Assembly (NCBI GenBank): GCA_944332455.1 | Contig: CALVJY010000014.1 | Span: forward strand, 1 to 62,007 | Reading direction: 5' to 3' | Length of the DNA: 62,007 bases | Source of the DNA: an uncultured Clostridia bacterium | GTDB lineage: Bacteria > Bacillota > Clostridia > Christensenellales > HGM11417 | Shown here: in pieces, positions 45,507 to 56,984 of the stretch | How positions within the stretch are numbered: the first letter of the stretch is position 1 | How the letters are laid out: every line of letters starts with the position of its first letter | Notes under the pieces: generated by a model | What the model was told of the DNA's origin: nothing | What the model saw: only the letters and a program-made list of their open reading frames with translations | The model's database searches: none | Translations under genes and position numbers: made by a program

Positions 45507-45708
45507 AGTCTTTTCGGCCCGCCCGCTTTCCGCGCGCGACCGGGAGAAGATCGAGATCGCTTTTTCGCAGAAAGTCGGCCAGCAGGTCCGCGCCGAATAC
45601 GCGGTCGACCCCTCGCTCATCGGGGGGATCCGGGTCATCTGCGAAGACGAGATTTTCGACGGCACGGTATCGGCCGAGCTGGAAAAAATTTTACAGGATC
45701 TGAAATAA
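45493..45708 (+). CDS. atpH: ATP synthase delta subunit, C-terminal domain only
   Basis: Only 71 residues, against about 180 in typical delta subunits. The sequence VFSARPLSARDREKIEIAF followed by VDPSLIGGIRV and FDGTVSAELEKIL is the conserved C-terminal domain that contacts subunit b. The N-terminal helical domain, which binds the alpha subunits at the top of F1, is missing. The start lies inside the end of atpF, leaving no room for it, and no frame upstream resembles it. Position between atpF and atpA confirms identity. Confidence 0.88.
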   Translation: MKTIEVFSARPLSARDREKIEIAFSQKVGQQVRAEYAVDPSLIGGIRVICEDEIFDGTVSAELEKILQDLK

Positions 45709-45739
45709 TTCGATCTTGTCGGACCTCAAGGAGAATTAC

Positions 45740-47272
<1,533 letters not shown>

Positions 47273-47284
47273 GGGGGCTTTTCT

Positions 47285-48154
47285 ATGGCAAACATTTCCG
47301 ACATCAAGCACCGCATCAAAAGCATCGAGCAGAACCGCCAGATCACCCGGGCCATGAAGCTGATCTCGGTCTCCAAAATGCGGAAGGCCATCACCCGCTA
47401 CGAGAACAATCTGCTCTATTTCGAAAAGGTGCGGGCCACCATCAAGGACATCCTGACGCACAGCCGGGACCTCAAGCACCCCTACCTTCTGCATCGGGAG
47501 GGCAACCGGACGGCCTACGTGGTCATCGCCGGGGACAAGGGACTGGCCGGCGGTTACAACAAAAACGTGCTGGATCTGGCCTGGTCGCACATGCAGACCC
47601 GAAAGGAGCGCTATGTGTTTACGGTCGGGCAGGTCACCCGGGAGTACTTTCACAAGAAGAATCAGAGCATCGACGTGGAATTTCTCCACTCCATCCAGAA
47701 CCCCTCGCTGTACACCGCCCGTCGGATCACCTCGGACATCGTCTCGCTGTACGAGAAGAATCTGATGGATGAGGTGCTGGTGGTCTTCACCAAGATCAGG
47801 TCCACCATGAGCCAGCAGCCCATGATCATCAAACTGCTGCCGGTCGAGCTGGACGACCTTCTGGACGTCAATCTGGCCTTTGATTACAGCAGCGAGATCA
47901 ACTATGATCCCAGCCCCAAGGCCGTGCTGGACAACCTGATCCCGCAGTACATCGTGGGATTGGTCTACGCCCTGCTGGTGCAGTCCGCGGCCAGCGAGCA
48001 CTGCATGCGCATGCTGGCCATGGGCAACGCCACCAAGAACGCGGACGAGATGATCGAGACCCTTTCGCTGGACTACAACCGGGCCCGTCAGGCCCTTGTG
48101 ACCACCTCACTGTCCGAGATCATTGCCTCGTCCAACGCTTTGACATCAGAGTGA
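47285..48154 (+). CDS. atpG: ATP synthase F1 subunit gamma
   Basis: Central rotor shaft, 289 residues. The N-terminal helix (IKHRIKSIEQNRQITRAMKLIS) and the C-terminal helix (MGNATKNADEMIETLSLDYN with RARQ) form the coiled coil inside the alpha-beta ring. Length is normal. Confidence 0.95.
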   Translation: MANISDIKHRIKSIEQNRQITRAMKLISVSKMRKAITRYENNLLYFEKVRATIKDILTHSRDLKHPYLLHREGNRTAYVVIAGDKGLAGGYNKNVLDLAWSHMQTRKERYVFTVGQVTREYFHKKNQSIDVEFLHSIQNPSLYTARRITSDIVSLYEKNLMDEVLVVFTKIRSTMSQQPMIIKLLPVELDDLLDVNLAFDYSSEINYDPSPKAVLDNLIPQYIVGLVYALLVQSAASEHCMRMLAMGNATKNADEMIETLSLDYNRARQALVTTSLSEIIASSNALTSE

Positions 48155-49546
<1,392 letters not shown>

Positions 49547-49549
49547 AGC

Positions 49550-49969
49550 ATGGCCAAGACCTTTTTCTGCGAATTGATCACCCCCGAGCGGAGTTTTTAC
49601 AAGGGGGACATCGAGATGCTGGTCGTCGAGACGGGCGAAGGGGAGCTGGGGATCATGGCCGATCACATGCCCATGGTGGTCAGTTTGGTACCCGGCATCA
49701 TTCGTATCAGAAAGGACGGAAGATGGAAGGAGGCGGCCAACGGACACGGATTCATCGAGATCCGGCCGGACGAGACCATCGTGCTGGCGCAGACCATGGA
49801 GTGGCCGGAGGAGATCGAGATCAATCGGGTCCGGGAGGCCATGGAGCGGGCCGAAGAGGAACTCCGGCAGCAGCAGAGCCTGCGGGAATATCAGCTCTCC
49901 AAGGCCACCATGGCCCGCTGCTTTGCCCGTTTAAGGCTACGCTCTCATTACGACAACGATCAACTGTGA
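49550..49969 (+). CDS. atpC: ATP synthase F1 subunit epsilon
   Basis: Regulatory subunit, 139 residues. The N-terminal beta-sandwich (FFCELITPERSFYKGDIEML) and the C-terminal two-helix part (EEIEINRVREAMERAEEELR) are both present. It ends the operon and is followed by a strong terminator. Confidence 0.94.
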   Translation: MAKTFFCELITPERSFYKGDIEMLVVETGEGELGIMADHMPMVVSLVPGIIRIRKDGRWKEAANGHGFIEIRPDETIVLAQTMEWPEEIEINRVREAMERAEEELRQQQSLREYQLSKATMARCFARLRLRSHYDNDQL

Positions 49970-50096
49970 TCTTTTGAAGATCCGCCGGGCTCCGGCTGAA
50001 AAAAGTGAATCGCCGCATCATTGGGGAGTAATTCGCAGGATGTTTTCCTGTACCGAACGTCGTCATCACGATTTGAGAAAATCCGGCGTTGGTTGA

Positions 50097-50138
50097 AAGA
50101 GTGAGACCAGTTTCCAAGGGCTGGTTTTACTCTTTTTT
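50097..50138 (+). terminator. Terminator of the atp operon
   Basis: A 14-bp stem AAGAGTGAGACCAG / CTGGTTTTACTCTT with two G-U pairs is followed by Ts. Confidence 0.9.
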
Positions 50139-50180
50139 GCTGTCCCGGCTTACGATAGATGAACAAAGAAGGAGGTTTGC

Positions 50181-51317
50181 ATGGACTTTTTAAGTTTTTT
50201 GTGGGAGTACATTGCCCAGGTCACCTGGCAGCAGGCGGTCATGTGGGTCATCGGCGGCCTGCTCATCTTCCTGGCCATCAAAAAGGAGATGGAACCCGCG
50301 CTGCTGCTGCCCATGGGCTTCGGTGCCATTCTGGTCAATCTGCCGGAATCCGGCGTGCTTGGGGAAAACGGCATCATACAGTGGCTGTTCGATGTAGGCA
50401 TCGAGGCGGCCGAAGTTTTTCCGCTGCTGCTGTTCATCGGCATCGGCGCCATGATCGACTTCGGGCCTTTGCTCTCCAACCCCAAGCTGTTTTTCTTCGG
50501 CGCGGCCGCCCAGCTCGGCATCTTCCTGACCCTGATTTTGGCCACGCTCTGCGGGTTTGAGCTGAAGGACGCCGCGGCTACGGCCATCATCGGCGCGGCG
50601 GACGGTCCGACCGCCATTCTGGTCGCCAACAAGCTGCAATCCAACTACCTTGGGGCCATTCTGGTGGCGGCATACTCCTACATGGCGCTGGTCCCCATCA
50701 TTCAGCCTATCACCATCAAACTCTGCACCACCAAAAAGGAGCGGGCCATCAAAATGACCTACAAGCCCGGCTCGGTCACCAAGCTCACCAAGATCTTGTT
50801 CCCCATTCTGGTCACCGTCATCGCCGGCCTGATCGCGCCGGCCTCGCTGGCCCTGGTCGGATTTTTGATGTTCGGCAACCTGCTGCGGGAATGCGGGGTG
50901 CTGAACAGCCTGTCCGAGACGGCCGGAAAGGTGCTGTCCAATCTGATCACCCTGCTTCTGGGCATCACCATTGCCTTCCAGATGCAGGGGGAACAGTTTT
51001 TGCAGTGGCAGACTCTGCTCATCATGGCGCTCGGCCTGTTCGCCTTTGTCTTTGACACCGTGGGCGGCGTCTTCTTCGCCAAGCTGATCAATTTGTTTTC
51101 CAAGGAAAAGATCAACCCCATGGTCGGCGCTGCGGGCATCTCGGCCTTCCCGATGTCCGCCCGGGTGGTCCAGAAGCTCGGTTTGGAGGCCGATCCCAGC
51201 AACCATTTGCTGATGCACGCCGTGGGCGCCAACGTCTCCGGACAGATCGCCTCGGTCATCGCCGGAGGATTGCTTTTACGATTTGTCGAAGCAACGTTGG
51301 GAACAATTGGAATATAA
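50181..51317 (+). CDS. Sodium-ion-translocating decarboxylase beta subunit
   Basis: Integral membrane subunit of biotin-dependent decarboxylases such as oxaloacetate, methylmalonyl-CoA or glutaconyl-CoA decarboxylase. The 378 residues form about ten helices. Family motifs are FIGIGAMIDFGPL near 90, GAADGPTAILVANK near 138 and FGNLLRECGVL near 232. It couples carboxybiotin decarboxylation to sodium export. AAGGAGG precedes the ATG. Only a tiny gamma-like gene follows; the alpha (carboxyltransferase) and biotin carrier genes are not in this window. Confidence 0.93.
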   Translation: MDFLSFLWEYIAQVTWQQAVMWVIGGLLIFLAIKKEMEPALLLPMGFGAILVNLPESGVLGENGIIQWLFDVGIEAAEVFPLLLFIGIGAMIDFGPLLSNPKLFFFGAAAQLGIFLTLILATLCGFELKDAAATAIIGAADGPTAILVANKLQSNYLGAILVAAYSYMALVPIIQPITIKLCTTKKERAIKMTYKPGSVTKLTKILFPILVTVIAGLIAPASLALVGFLMFGNLLRECGVLNSLSETAGKVLSNLITLLLGITIAFQMQGEQFLQWQTLLIMALGLFAFVFDTVGGVFFAKLINLFSKEKINPMVGAAGISAFPMSARVVQKLGLEADPSNHLLMHAVGANVSGQIASVIAGGLLLRFVEATLGTIGI

Positions 51318-51329
51318 GGAGGTACGATC

Positions 51330-51479
51330 ATGGGAGAAGCTTTGATCGAAGCACTGTTGATTTCTGCCAAGTGCCTGCTAGGAATCTTTGTTATTATTAC
51401 CATCATCTTCGGTGTGGTCAAGCTGTTGAATCTGTTCGGGAAGCCCCGTCAGAAGAAAGAAGATCCGGACGGAAAATAA
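51330..51479 (+). CDS. Small OadG-like (gamma) subunit, 49 residues
   Basis: The gene is only 150 bases. It encodes a single membrane helix (LLGIFVIITIIFGVVKLL) followed by a basic, charged tail ending KKEDPDGK. That layout fits the gamma (OadG) subunit that holds the decarboxylase complex together. TAAGGAGG sits 8 bases before the ATG, and the gene begins 12 bases after the beta subunit. No other function is suggested. Confidence 0.75.
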   Translation: MGEALIEALLISAKCLLGIFVIITIIFGVVKLLNLFGKPRQKKEDPDGK

Positions 51480-51492
51480 TCCGGGGATTTCC

Positions 51493-51521
51493 TTGCTTAT
51501 TTTACGAATATATGGTAAAAT
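51493..51521 (+). promoter_or_regulatory. Promoter of the asp23-nusB-...-ispA operon
   Basis: TTGCTT and TAAAAT are spaced by 17 bases, 53 bases before the asp23 start. Confidence 0.75.
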
Positions 51522-51573
51522 ATAGGCAAGAATCTTGAAACGGGCCGGGCAACGGCCCTGCGGAGGTAAAAGT

Positions 51574-51963
51574 TTGAAGATCGATCTGAGCAACGAAAGC
51601 TCCAAAGGGCAGGTCACCTACTCGCGCGGGATCATCAACAGCATCATCATGCTGGCCGCCGAGGAGGTGGAGGGCGTGGCCTTCCATCGCCACGGCACGA
51701 GTAAAAACGCCAAGACCCGGCCTCAGATCCGGGTGGAGTTCTGCAAGGACAACCAGCGGGACGCCGTCGTCGTCGACGTCGGCGTCCGCATCAAGCAGGA
51801 GTACAAGGTCCCGGACGTGGCCTTCAACATTCAGGAAAACATCACGCACGTGGTGGAAAACTGCACCAATTTCAAGGTGCTTTCCGTCAATGTCAACGTG
51901 CTGGACGTGGAGTTTTCCGAGGAGGTCCGGCCGGAACTTTCCGAGCCGCCTGCGGCAACCTGA
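51574..51963 (+). CDS. Asp23/Gls24 family envelope-stress protein
   Basis: The 129-residue protein has the Asp23 pattern: GQVTYSRGIINSIIMLAAEEVEGV near the start and a VDVGVRIKQEYKVPDVAFNIQ segment near 75. Family members sit at the membrane and are linked to cell-envelope homeostasis. The start is the TTG 7 bases after GGAGG; the frame extends upstream without a site. Location ahead of nusB is standard in Firmicutes. Confidence 0.88.
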   Translation: MKIDLSNESSKGQVTYSRGIINSIIMLAAEEVEGVAFHRHGTSKNAKTRPQIRVEFCKDNQRDAVVVDVGVRIKQEYKVPDVAFNIQENITHVVENCTNFKVLSVNVNVLDVEFSEEVRPELSEPPAAT

Positions 51964-52035
51964 TCCATTGAACCACCGGGAAGTTTGGCAGAGATCTCTG
52001 TCAAACTTCATTTTTATCCAAAGAGGAATTTTTCT

Positions 52036-52452
52036 ATGAGAAAGCTTGCCCGGGAGAGCGCCTTTCAGCTGATCTACGAGTATCAGTTCTTAAAGGAGCT
52101 CAACGAGGACACCAAACAGGCGCTGATCCTCAAAAACAAGCTGGACGAGGACGACGTCCGCTACCTGGACGAGGTCTGCGCCGGCGTCGTCCGCCACTAC
52201 GATGAACTGAACCAGAAACTGGAGGGCGCGCTGGACCGCCAGCGGCCGGAGCGGATCTACCGCTGCGACCGTTCCATTCTGCTCGTGGCGCTCTGCGAGA
52301 TGCTCTACATGCCGGAGATCCCGCCCAAAGTTTCGGTCAACGAAGCCATCGAATTGTCCAAGATCTACTCCACCGAAAAGAGCGGAGGGTTTATCAACGG
52401 CATCCTGTCCAATTTCCTGCCGGGAGGAAGCGACCATGGCGAAGATCATTGA
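52036..52452 (+). CDS. nusB: Transcription antitermination factor NusB
   Basis: The 138-residue helical protein binds boxA RNA with NusE (S10) in rRNA antitermination. Visible are [17 protein letters not shown] at the start and [29 protein letters not shown] near the end. The ATG behind AGAGGA is chosen over an upstream in-frame ATG without a site. It overlaps folD by 17 bases. Confidence 0.93.
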   Translation: MRKLARESAFQLIYEYQFLKELNEDTKQALILKNKLDEDDVRYLDEVCAGVVRHYDELNQKLEGALDRQRPERIYRCDRSILLVALCEMLYMPEIPPKVSVNEAIELSKIYSTEKSGGFINGILSNFLPGGSDHGEDH

Positions 52453-53281
52453 CGGAAAACAGATCGCGGCCGAACTGCGCGCCGAGCTGAAGGAAAAAGT
52501 TGCGGCCTTTGCAGCCGAAGCCGGCTGCCTGCCCGGGCTGGCCGTCATTCTGGTCGGAGAGGATCCGGCCTCCCAGGTCTACGTCCGCAACAAGATCCGG
52601 GGCTGCGAGGAAGTCGGCATCCAGTCTTTTTGCTACCGCCTGCCCGAGAGCGTCAGCGAGGCTCAGCTGAAGAGCCTGATCTGCGAACTCAACGACGATC
52701 CCCATGTGGACGGCATCCTGGTGCAGCTGCCCCTGCCGCGGCACCTGGACGAACAGAGGATCCTGGCCTGTATTGCCGTCGAAAAGGACGTGGACGGCTT
52801 TCATGTGCAGAACGCCGGCAATCTGATGCTGGGCCAGGAGGGACTGACGCCCTGCACGCCGGCGGGGTGTATCCGGCTGATCGAGAGCACCGGGATTTCG
52901 ATCGAGGGAAAACACGCCGTCGTCATCGGCCGGAGCAATATCGTGGGGAAACCCATGGCCCTGTTGCTGCTGCAAAAGAACGCGACGGTCACCGTCTGCC
53001 ACAGCCGCACCCGGGATCTGGGCGGCATCACCCGACAGGCGGACATTCTGGTGTCGGCCGTGGGCAAAGCCGATTTTGTGACCGCGGACATGGTCAAGCC
53101 CGGCGCGGTCGTCATCGACGTGGGCATGAACCGCAAGGAGGGCAAGCTCTGCGGCGACGTGGCCTTTGACGAGGTCTTTCCGGTCGCCGGCTTTTTGACC
53201 CCCGTGCCCGGCGGCGTGGGGCCGATGACCATCGCCATGCTGCTCTCCAACACGCTGAAAGCGGCCCGGTCGCACGGATGA
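52436..53281 (+). CDS. folD: Methylenetetrahydrofolate dehydrogenase/cyclohydrolase FolD
   Basis: Bifunctional one-carbon enzyme, 281 residues. Conserved elements are [20 protein letters not shown] near residue 38 and [15 protein letters not shown] near 97. [13 protein letters not shown] lies near 118 and the NADP loop [11 protein letters not shown] near 162. The C-terminal end has [14 protein letters not shown]. The stop overlaps the xseA start. Confidence 0.96.
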   Translation: MAKIIDGKQIAAELRAELKEKVAAFAAEAGCLPGLAVILVGEDPASQVYVRNKIRGCEEVGIQSFCYRLPESVSEAQLKSLICELNDDPHVDGILVQLPLPRHLDEQRILACIAVEKDVDGFHVQNAGNLMLGQEGLTPCTPAGCIRLIESTGISIEGKHAVVIGRSNIVGKPMALLLLQKNATVTVCHSRTRDLGGITRQADILVSAVGKADFVTADMVKPGAVVIDVGMNRKEGKLCGDVAFDEVFPVAGFLTPVPGGVGPMTIAMLLSNTLKAARSHG

Positions 53282-54462
53282 GCGAGGAACTGATCGTCAG
53301 CGTGGGCCGTCTTTGCGGCTACCTGAAGGACATGCTGGCCGCCGAAGAACTGCTGCGGGACATCTCGGTGAAGGGGGAGATCTCCAATTTTTCCCTCCGC
53401 CAGAATCACGCCTATTTCACCCTGAAGGACGACGAGGGCATGATCCCCTGCATTTTGTTCGACGGGGCGGCGCTTTCCGAGCTGCCCGCCAACGGCGAAC
53501 AGGTCGTCTGCACGGGGCGGCCGAATTTTTCTCCCAGGCACGGGCGGCTGAGTTTTTCGGTCAACAGCTTCCGGGTCTGCGGCCAGGGCGAGATCTCCGA
53601 CCGCCTGCGGGAACTTAAAAAAAAGCTGTCCGACGAGGGGCTCTTTGCGCCGGAGAGAAAGAAACCTCTTCCGGCCTACGCCTTCCGGATCGGCGTGATC
53701 ACGAGTCCGACCGGGGCTGTGCTTCAGGACATCCGGCAGATCACGGCCAGACGGAATCCGAAGGTCTGTCTGGAAGTCTTTCCGGTCACAGTCCAGGGAG
53801 ATCAGGCGCCCGCCGAGATCGCGGAGGCGCTCGGCGTCATGGACGCTAGGAGCTATGACGTTTTGATCCTGGCTCGAGGAGGCGGCAGCGAGGAAGATCT
53901 CGGGGCCTTCAACACCGAGGAGGCGGCCCGGGCGGTCGCCGCCTGCCGGACGCCCGTGATCTCGGCCGTGGGGCACGAGACCGATTTCACCCTGGCCGAT
54001 TTTGCCGCCGACGTCCGGGCGCCCACGCCCTCTGCGGCCGCCGAACTTGCGGTCTTTGACCTTCGGCAGGCCGTCGAACGATGCCTGGGGCTGCTCGCTG
54101 CGGCGGCGCAGTCCTGCGGCGAAAAGCGCAGGGGTTCCGCCCTGACGCTGGAGCGGAACGTCGGAAGCCTTTCCGCGGCGCACCTCAGCTTCCTCCGGCT
54201 GCAGCGGCAGAAGATCCTCCATCAAAGCCAACTGATCGCCGGACAGGCCGATCGGGCCGAGGAGGAAAGAAGGCGCTCGGTCCGCAGTATGCTGGATCTT
54301 CTGGAGGCCAAAAATCTGCTCTCCCTGTTGCGGGCGGGCTATGTGATGGCCCGTAAGGAGGGGATCCCCGTCCGGTCGGCAGGAGAACTTCAGGAGGGCG
54401 ACCGCCTGGAGCTGACCTTTGCGGACGGCAGGGCGAGCGCGCAGATCCTGAAAAAGGAGTAA
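53278..54462 (+). CDS. xseA: Exodeoxyribonuclease VII large subunit
   Basis: The 394-residue protein has an N-terminal OB-fold ([22 protein letters not shown]). The catalytic core has [13 protein letters not shown] near 140, [21 protein letters not shown] near 200 and [20 protein letters not shown] near 230. It degrades single-stranded DNA with XseB. Confidence 0.95.
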   Translation: MSEELIVSVGRLCGYLKDMLAAEELLRDISVKGEISNFSLRQNHAYFTLKDDEGMIPCILFDGAALSELPANGEQVVCTGRPNFSPRHGRLSFSVNSFRVCGQGEISDRLRELKKKLSDEGLFAPERKKPLPAYAFRIGVITSPTGAVLQDIRQITARRNPKVCLEVFPVTVQGDQAPAEIAEALGVMDARSYDVLILARGGGSEEDLGAFNTEEAARAVAACRTPVISAVGHETDFTLADFAADVRAPTPSAAAELAVFDLRQAVERCLGLLAAAAQSCGEKRRGSALTLERNVGSLSAAHLSFLRLQRQKILHQSQLIAGQADRAEEERRRSVRSMLDLLEAKNLLSLLRAGYVMARKEGIPVRSAGELQEGDRLELTFADGRASAQILKKE

Positions 54463-54467
54463 AAGAT

Positions 54468-54680
54468 ATGACTTTTGAAGCCTGTATGGAACGGCTGGAG
54501 GAGATCGTCCGCCGTCTGAGCCTTCCGGGCGTTACGCTGGATGAAAGCCTGAAGCTCTACGAGGAGGGGACCCGGATCGCCGAGCGGGCGCTGGAGCTGC
54601 TGGAGGAGGGAGAGGGCAAAATGGTCCTGCTCCAGAAGCGAATGGAGAACCTGTTCGCGAAGGGGGCCGACCATGAATGA
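54468..54680 (+). CDS. xseB: Exodeoxyribonuclease VII small subunit
   Basis: The 70-residue helical protein shows the family pattern FEACMERLEEIVRRLS ... VTLDESLKLYEEG. It forms a complex with XseA, encoded immediately upstream. It overlaps ispA by 8 bases. Confidence 0.93.
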   Translation: MTFEACMERLEEIVRRLSLPGVTLDESLKLYEEGTRIAERALELLEEGEGKMVLLQKRMENLFAKGADHE

Positions 54681-55539
54681 GACCTTTCAGGCTCTTCGGG
54701 CCTGTTTCGAGGGCGAACTGACCCGGGTCTTTGCCGCCCGCACGGACATCCCGGAACCGCTGTTCTCGGCCATGAAGTACAGTCTGTTTGCCGGGGGCAA
54801 GCGGATCCGGCCGGTGCTGTGTCTGGCCTTTGCGGACCTCTTCGGGAAAAAGGAGGAGGCCATGCCCTTCGCCCTGGCGCTGGAGATGATCCACACCTAT
54901 TCGCTCATTCACGACGATCTGCCCTGCATGGACGACGATGATCTCCGCAGGGGGCGGCCGACCTGTCACAAGGTCTACGGCGAGGGGATGGCCGTTCTGG
55001 CCGGAGACGGGCTGCTGAATCTGGCCTTCGAGACCCTGCTGTCCGCCGATCTGACCCGGCCCGGCTTTTTGGAGGCCGCCCGGACCATCGCCGCCTGCGC
55101 GGGAGGGACCGGCATGATCGCCGGACAGTGCGCCGATCTGGAGGGAGAAAAGCAGCCATCCTGCACCGAGGATCACGTGGCTTACATACACCTGAACAAG
55201 ACGGCCAGGATGATGATGGCCGCCGGTATGTCCGGCGCGCTGGCGGGCGGGGCCGATCCCGCCTCGGTCCGGTGCGTCGAGGGATATTGCCGCAGTCTCG
55301 GCCTGGCCTTTCAGATCCAGGACGACATTCTGGACCTGGAGGGAACCGTTGAGGAGCTGGGGAAAAACACCGGCCACGACCAAAAAAAGCAGACCTATCC
55401 CCGGGCGATCGGCCTTTCCGCCTCCAAAGCCCGGGCGGAGCGCCTTTTTGAGGAGGCCGCCGAAAGCCTGCGCGGGCTGAACAAAAAGACCGACTTTTTT
55501 CTGGAACTGCTGGAAAATCTCTCGGGCAGGAGAAAATAG
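54673..55539 (+). CDS. ispA: Polyprenyl synthetase (farnesyl diphosphate synthase type)
   Basis: Chain-elongating prenyltransferase of 288 residues. The first Asp-rich motif is HDDLPCMDDDDLRRG near 79-92, the second is QIQDDILD near 215, and GGKRIRP lies near 36. An adjacent xseB and a downstream OLE-like RNA fit the known clostridial order. In related clusters dxs follows; here it does not. Confidence 0.94.
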   Translation: MNETFQALRACFEGELTRVFAARTDIPEPLFSAMKYSLFAGGKRIRPVLCLAFADLFGKKEEAMPFALALEMIHTYSLIHDDLPCMDDDDLRRGRPTCHKVYGEGMAVLAGDGLLNLAFETLLSADLTRPGFLEAARTIAACAGGTGMIAGQCADLEGEKQPSCTEDHVAYIHLNKTARMMMAAGMSGALAGGADPASVRCVEGYCRSLGLAFQIQDDILDLEGTVEELGKNTGHDQKKQTYPRAIGLSASKARAERLFEEAAESLRGLNKKTDFFLELLENLSGRRK

Positions 55540-55571
55540 CTGTTTGAAAGCCTTCCAAAGTGTTTATATAA

Positions 55572-56185
55572 AACATTGATATGTCGGTGGTACAGTATTC
55601 TAGTCAGACTCTTCCATCTCTGAAGACGGGGTTAAACGACCGTCAAAGGGCACATCGATGAAGTTTCTTGTGTTGGCTTTGGTTGCCCAAACCAGGGCTG
55701 ATGCTGGGAGTTAAGAAATATGGGGAGCCCGTAACGGCATACGGCGCCCGACCCATTTTTCGCGGAGACCAATGTCGGTGGCGGTATCATCCCGCTACTG
55801 CTTTGGGTGAAACCTGTATTGCGGCTAAAAGCTGTGTGCAGCGTAGCCTGCCTTGATCGTGAAACTTGCGGATCTGAGATCAGACCTGCCCTCGGTCGGC
55901 CGACCGAGACGGTTATCGCTCAATGAAACTTTTTTTGCAAAAGAGGCTAGGAATGGGGAGTTTGCCAAGGAAAGCTTCTAGACTGACGGCATCCGGGATT
56001 ATAGTGTGGACTCAGTGGTGATACAGTTCTGCCCACGGCGACGTGGCAGTCGGCGTTTTAAAAGGAAACTGCCTTTTCGGCGACGAGAGGTAATGCCGGG
56101 GGAAATCTTACTGTACCTTATGCCGCAAAGTTTACCGGATGCCTTACCACCGTCATTTTTTTGAACCTTCCGACATAAGATTGTC
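55572..56185 (+). ncRNA. ole: OLE-type large non-coding RNA
   Basis: About 610 bases without a credible gene lie between ispA and an OapA-like membrane protein, the signature location of OLE (ornate, large, extremophilic) RNA. The two ends pair over 560 bases: TATGTC-GGTGGTA at 55580-55592 with TACCACC at 56145-56151 and GACATA at 56172-56177. Internal hairpins include the 18-base palindrome at 55891-55908, a stem with a GCGA tetraloop (GNRA type) at 56029-56049, and AAAAGG/CCTTTT at 56060-56077 enclosed by GTCG/CGAC. No terminator separates it from ispA, so it is probably processed from the operon transcript. In Bacillus halodurans OLE and OapA form a membrane ribonucleoprotein linked to magnesium, cold and alcohol tolerance. 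Exact ends are approximate. Confidence 0.88.
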
Positions 56186-56242
56186 GTGTCATCAGATTTT
56201 CAAAAGTAAAAAATAAGAGGGAGTTTTTTTCAGGAGTCATCT

Positions 56243-56854
56243 ATGTCCGAAACCCTTCCCGAAGGGGACGCCAAAGAACGAACCGAGACCAAGCCGAAAA
56301 AACCGGCAAAAAAAAATAAGTCCTGGCTGTGGGCCATCCAGATCTTCATTCTCACCTTCTTCCTGTCCACATCCTTTTCGGTCCTGTCCAATCTGCTGCT
56401 GAGCAATGCGCACTACATCATCAGCATCATTGCCCTGGCGGCCATTATTCTGATCAACATCCTCTTCGACGTGGTGGGCGTTGCGGTCACCAGCTGTTCG
56501 GTCGAGCCCTTTCTGGCCATGGCCTCCCGGAAAAAACCGGCGGCCAAAACGGCGGTCAAGATCGTCAAGAACGCCGAAAAGGTGGCCAACATCTGCGCCG
56601 ACGTCGTGGGGGACATCTGCAGTATCATTTCCGGGGCCCTAGGTGCCTCCATTGTGGTGCAGATCTGTGCCAGCGGGATCGGATTCAACGAGGCCCTGGT
56701 CAGCATTCTGTTTTCGGCCATGATCGCGGCCTTTACCGTGGGGGGAAAATCCCTGGGAAAAAAGATCGCCATGGACAACAGTCAAGCCATCATCTACTTT
56801 GTGGCCAGGATCTTTTCTGTCTTTCAGCGAAAACCGCGCGCCCGCAAACGGTAA
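56243..56854 (+). CDS. oapA: OLE-associated membrane protein OapA
   Basis: The 203-residue protein has a Lys-rich N-terminus (KPKKPAKKNKSW), about four membrane segments (residues about 28-50, 52-78, 118-140 and 145-165) and an Arg/Lys-rich C-terminus (QRKPRARKR). Basic ends around membrane helices suit an RNA-binding membrane protein. The stretch GKSLGKKIAMDNSQAIIYFVA recalls the DUF21 core of CNNM/CorC magnesium transporters, to which OapA has been compared. AGGAG precedes the ATG. It directly follows the OLE-type RNA. Its stop codon lies inside a terminator hairpin. No OapB-like KOW protein is in the window. Confidence 0.88.
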   Translation: MSETLPEGDAKERTETKPKKPAKKNKSWLWAIQIFILTFFLSTSFSVLSNLLLSNAHYIISIIALAAIILINILFDVVGVAVTSCSVEPFLAMASRKKPAAKTAVKIVKNAEKVANICADVVGDICSIISGALGASIVVQICASGIGFNEALVSILFSAMIAAFTVGGKSLGKKIAMDNSQAIIYFVARIFSVFQRKPRARKR

Positions 56855-56876
56855 AACCATTTTACCGTTTGTTTTT
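56846..56876 (+). terminator. Terminator of the asp23-oapA operon
   Basis: A perfect 11-bp stem AAACGGTAAAA-CCA-TTTTACCGTTT is followed by GTTTTT and contains the oapA stop codon. Confidence 0.92.
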
Positions 56877-56894
56877 CTGTACGGCGCTTTTTTT

Positions 56895-56936
56895 CACACA
56901 GTACCTTAAAATCGGCGGCATTTGCAGAGTACTCTG
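56895..56936 (+). repeat. Two-box palindromic repeat, copy E (degenerate)
   Basis: GTAC centres at 56901 and 56929 keep the 28-base spacing. The second box is GCAGAGTACTCTGC, still a perfect palindrome although it differs from the other copies at two paired positions. Confidence 0.75.
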
Positions 56937-56984
56937 CCGTTTTCTTCGGTGTCCGCCCGCAATTTTTTGAAATACGGAGTTCGG

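Noticed and set aside
45300..45520. A frameshift hiding the N-terminal domain of ATP synthase delta
   Set aside because: The upstream bases are the intact C-terminal end of subunit b, and no other frame there resembles delta.
55668..55856. A 62-codon frame inside the OLE-type RNA
   Set aside because: It has no ribosome site and its bases take part in the structured RNA; the peptide resembles no family.
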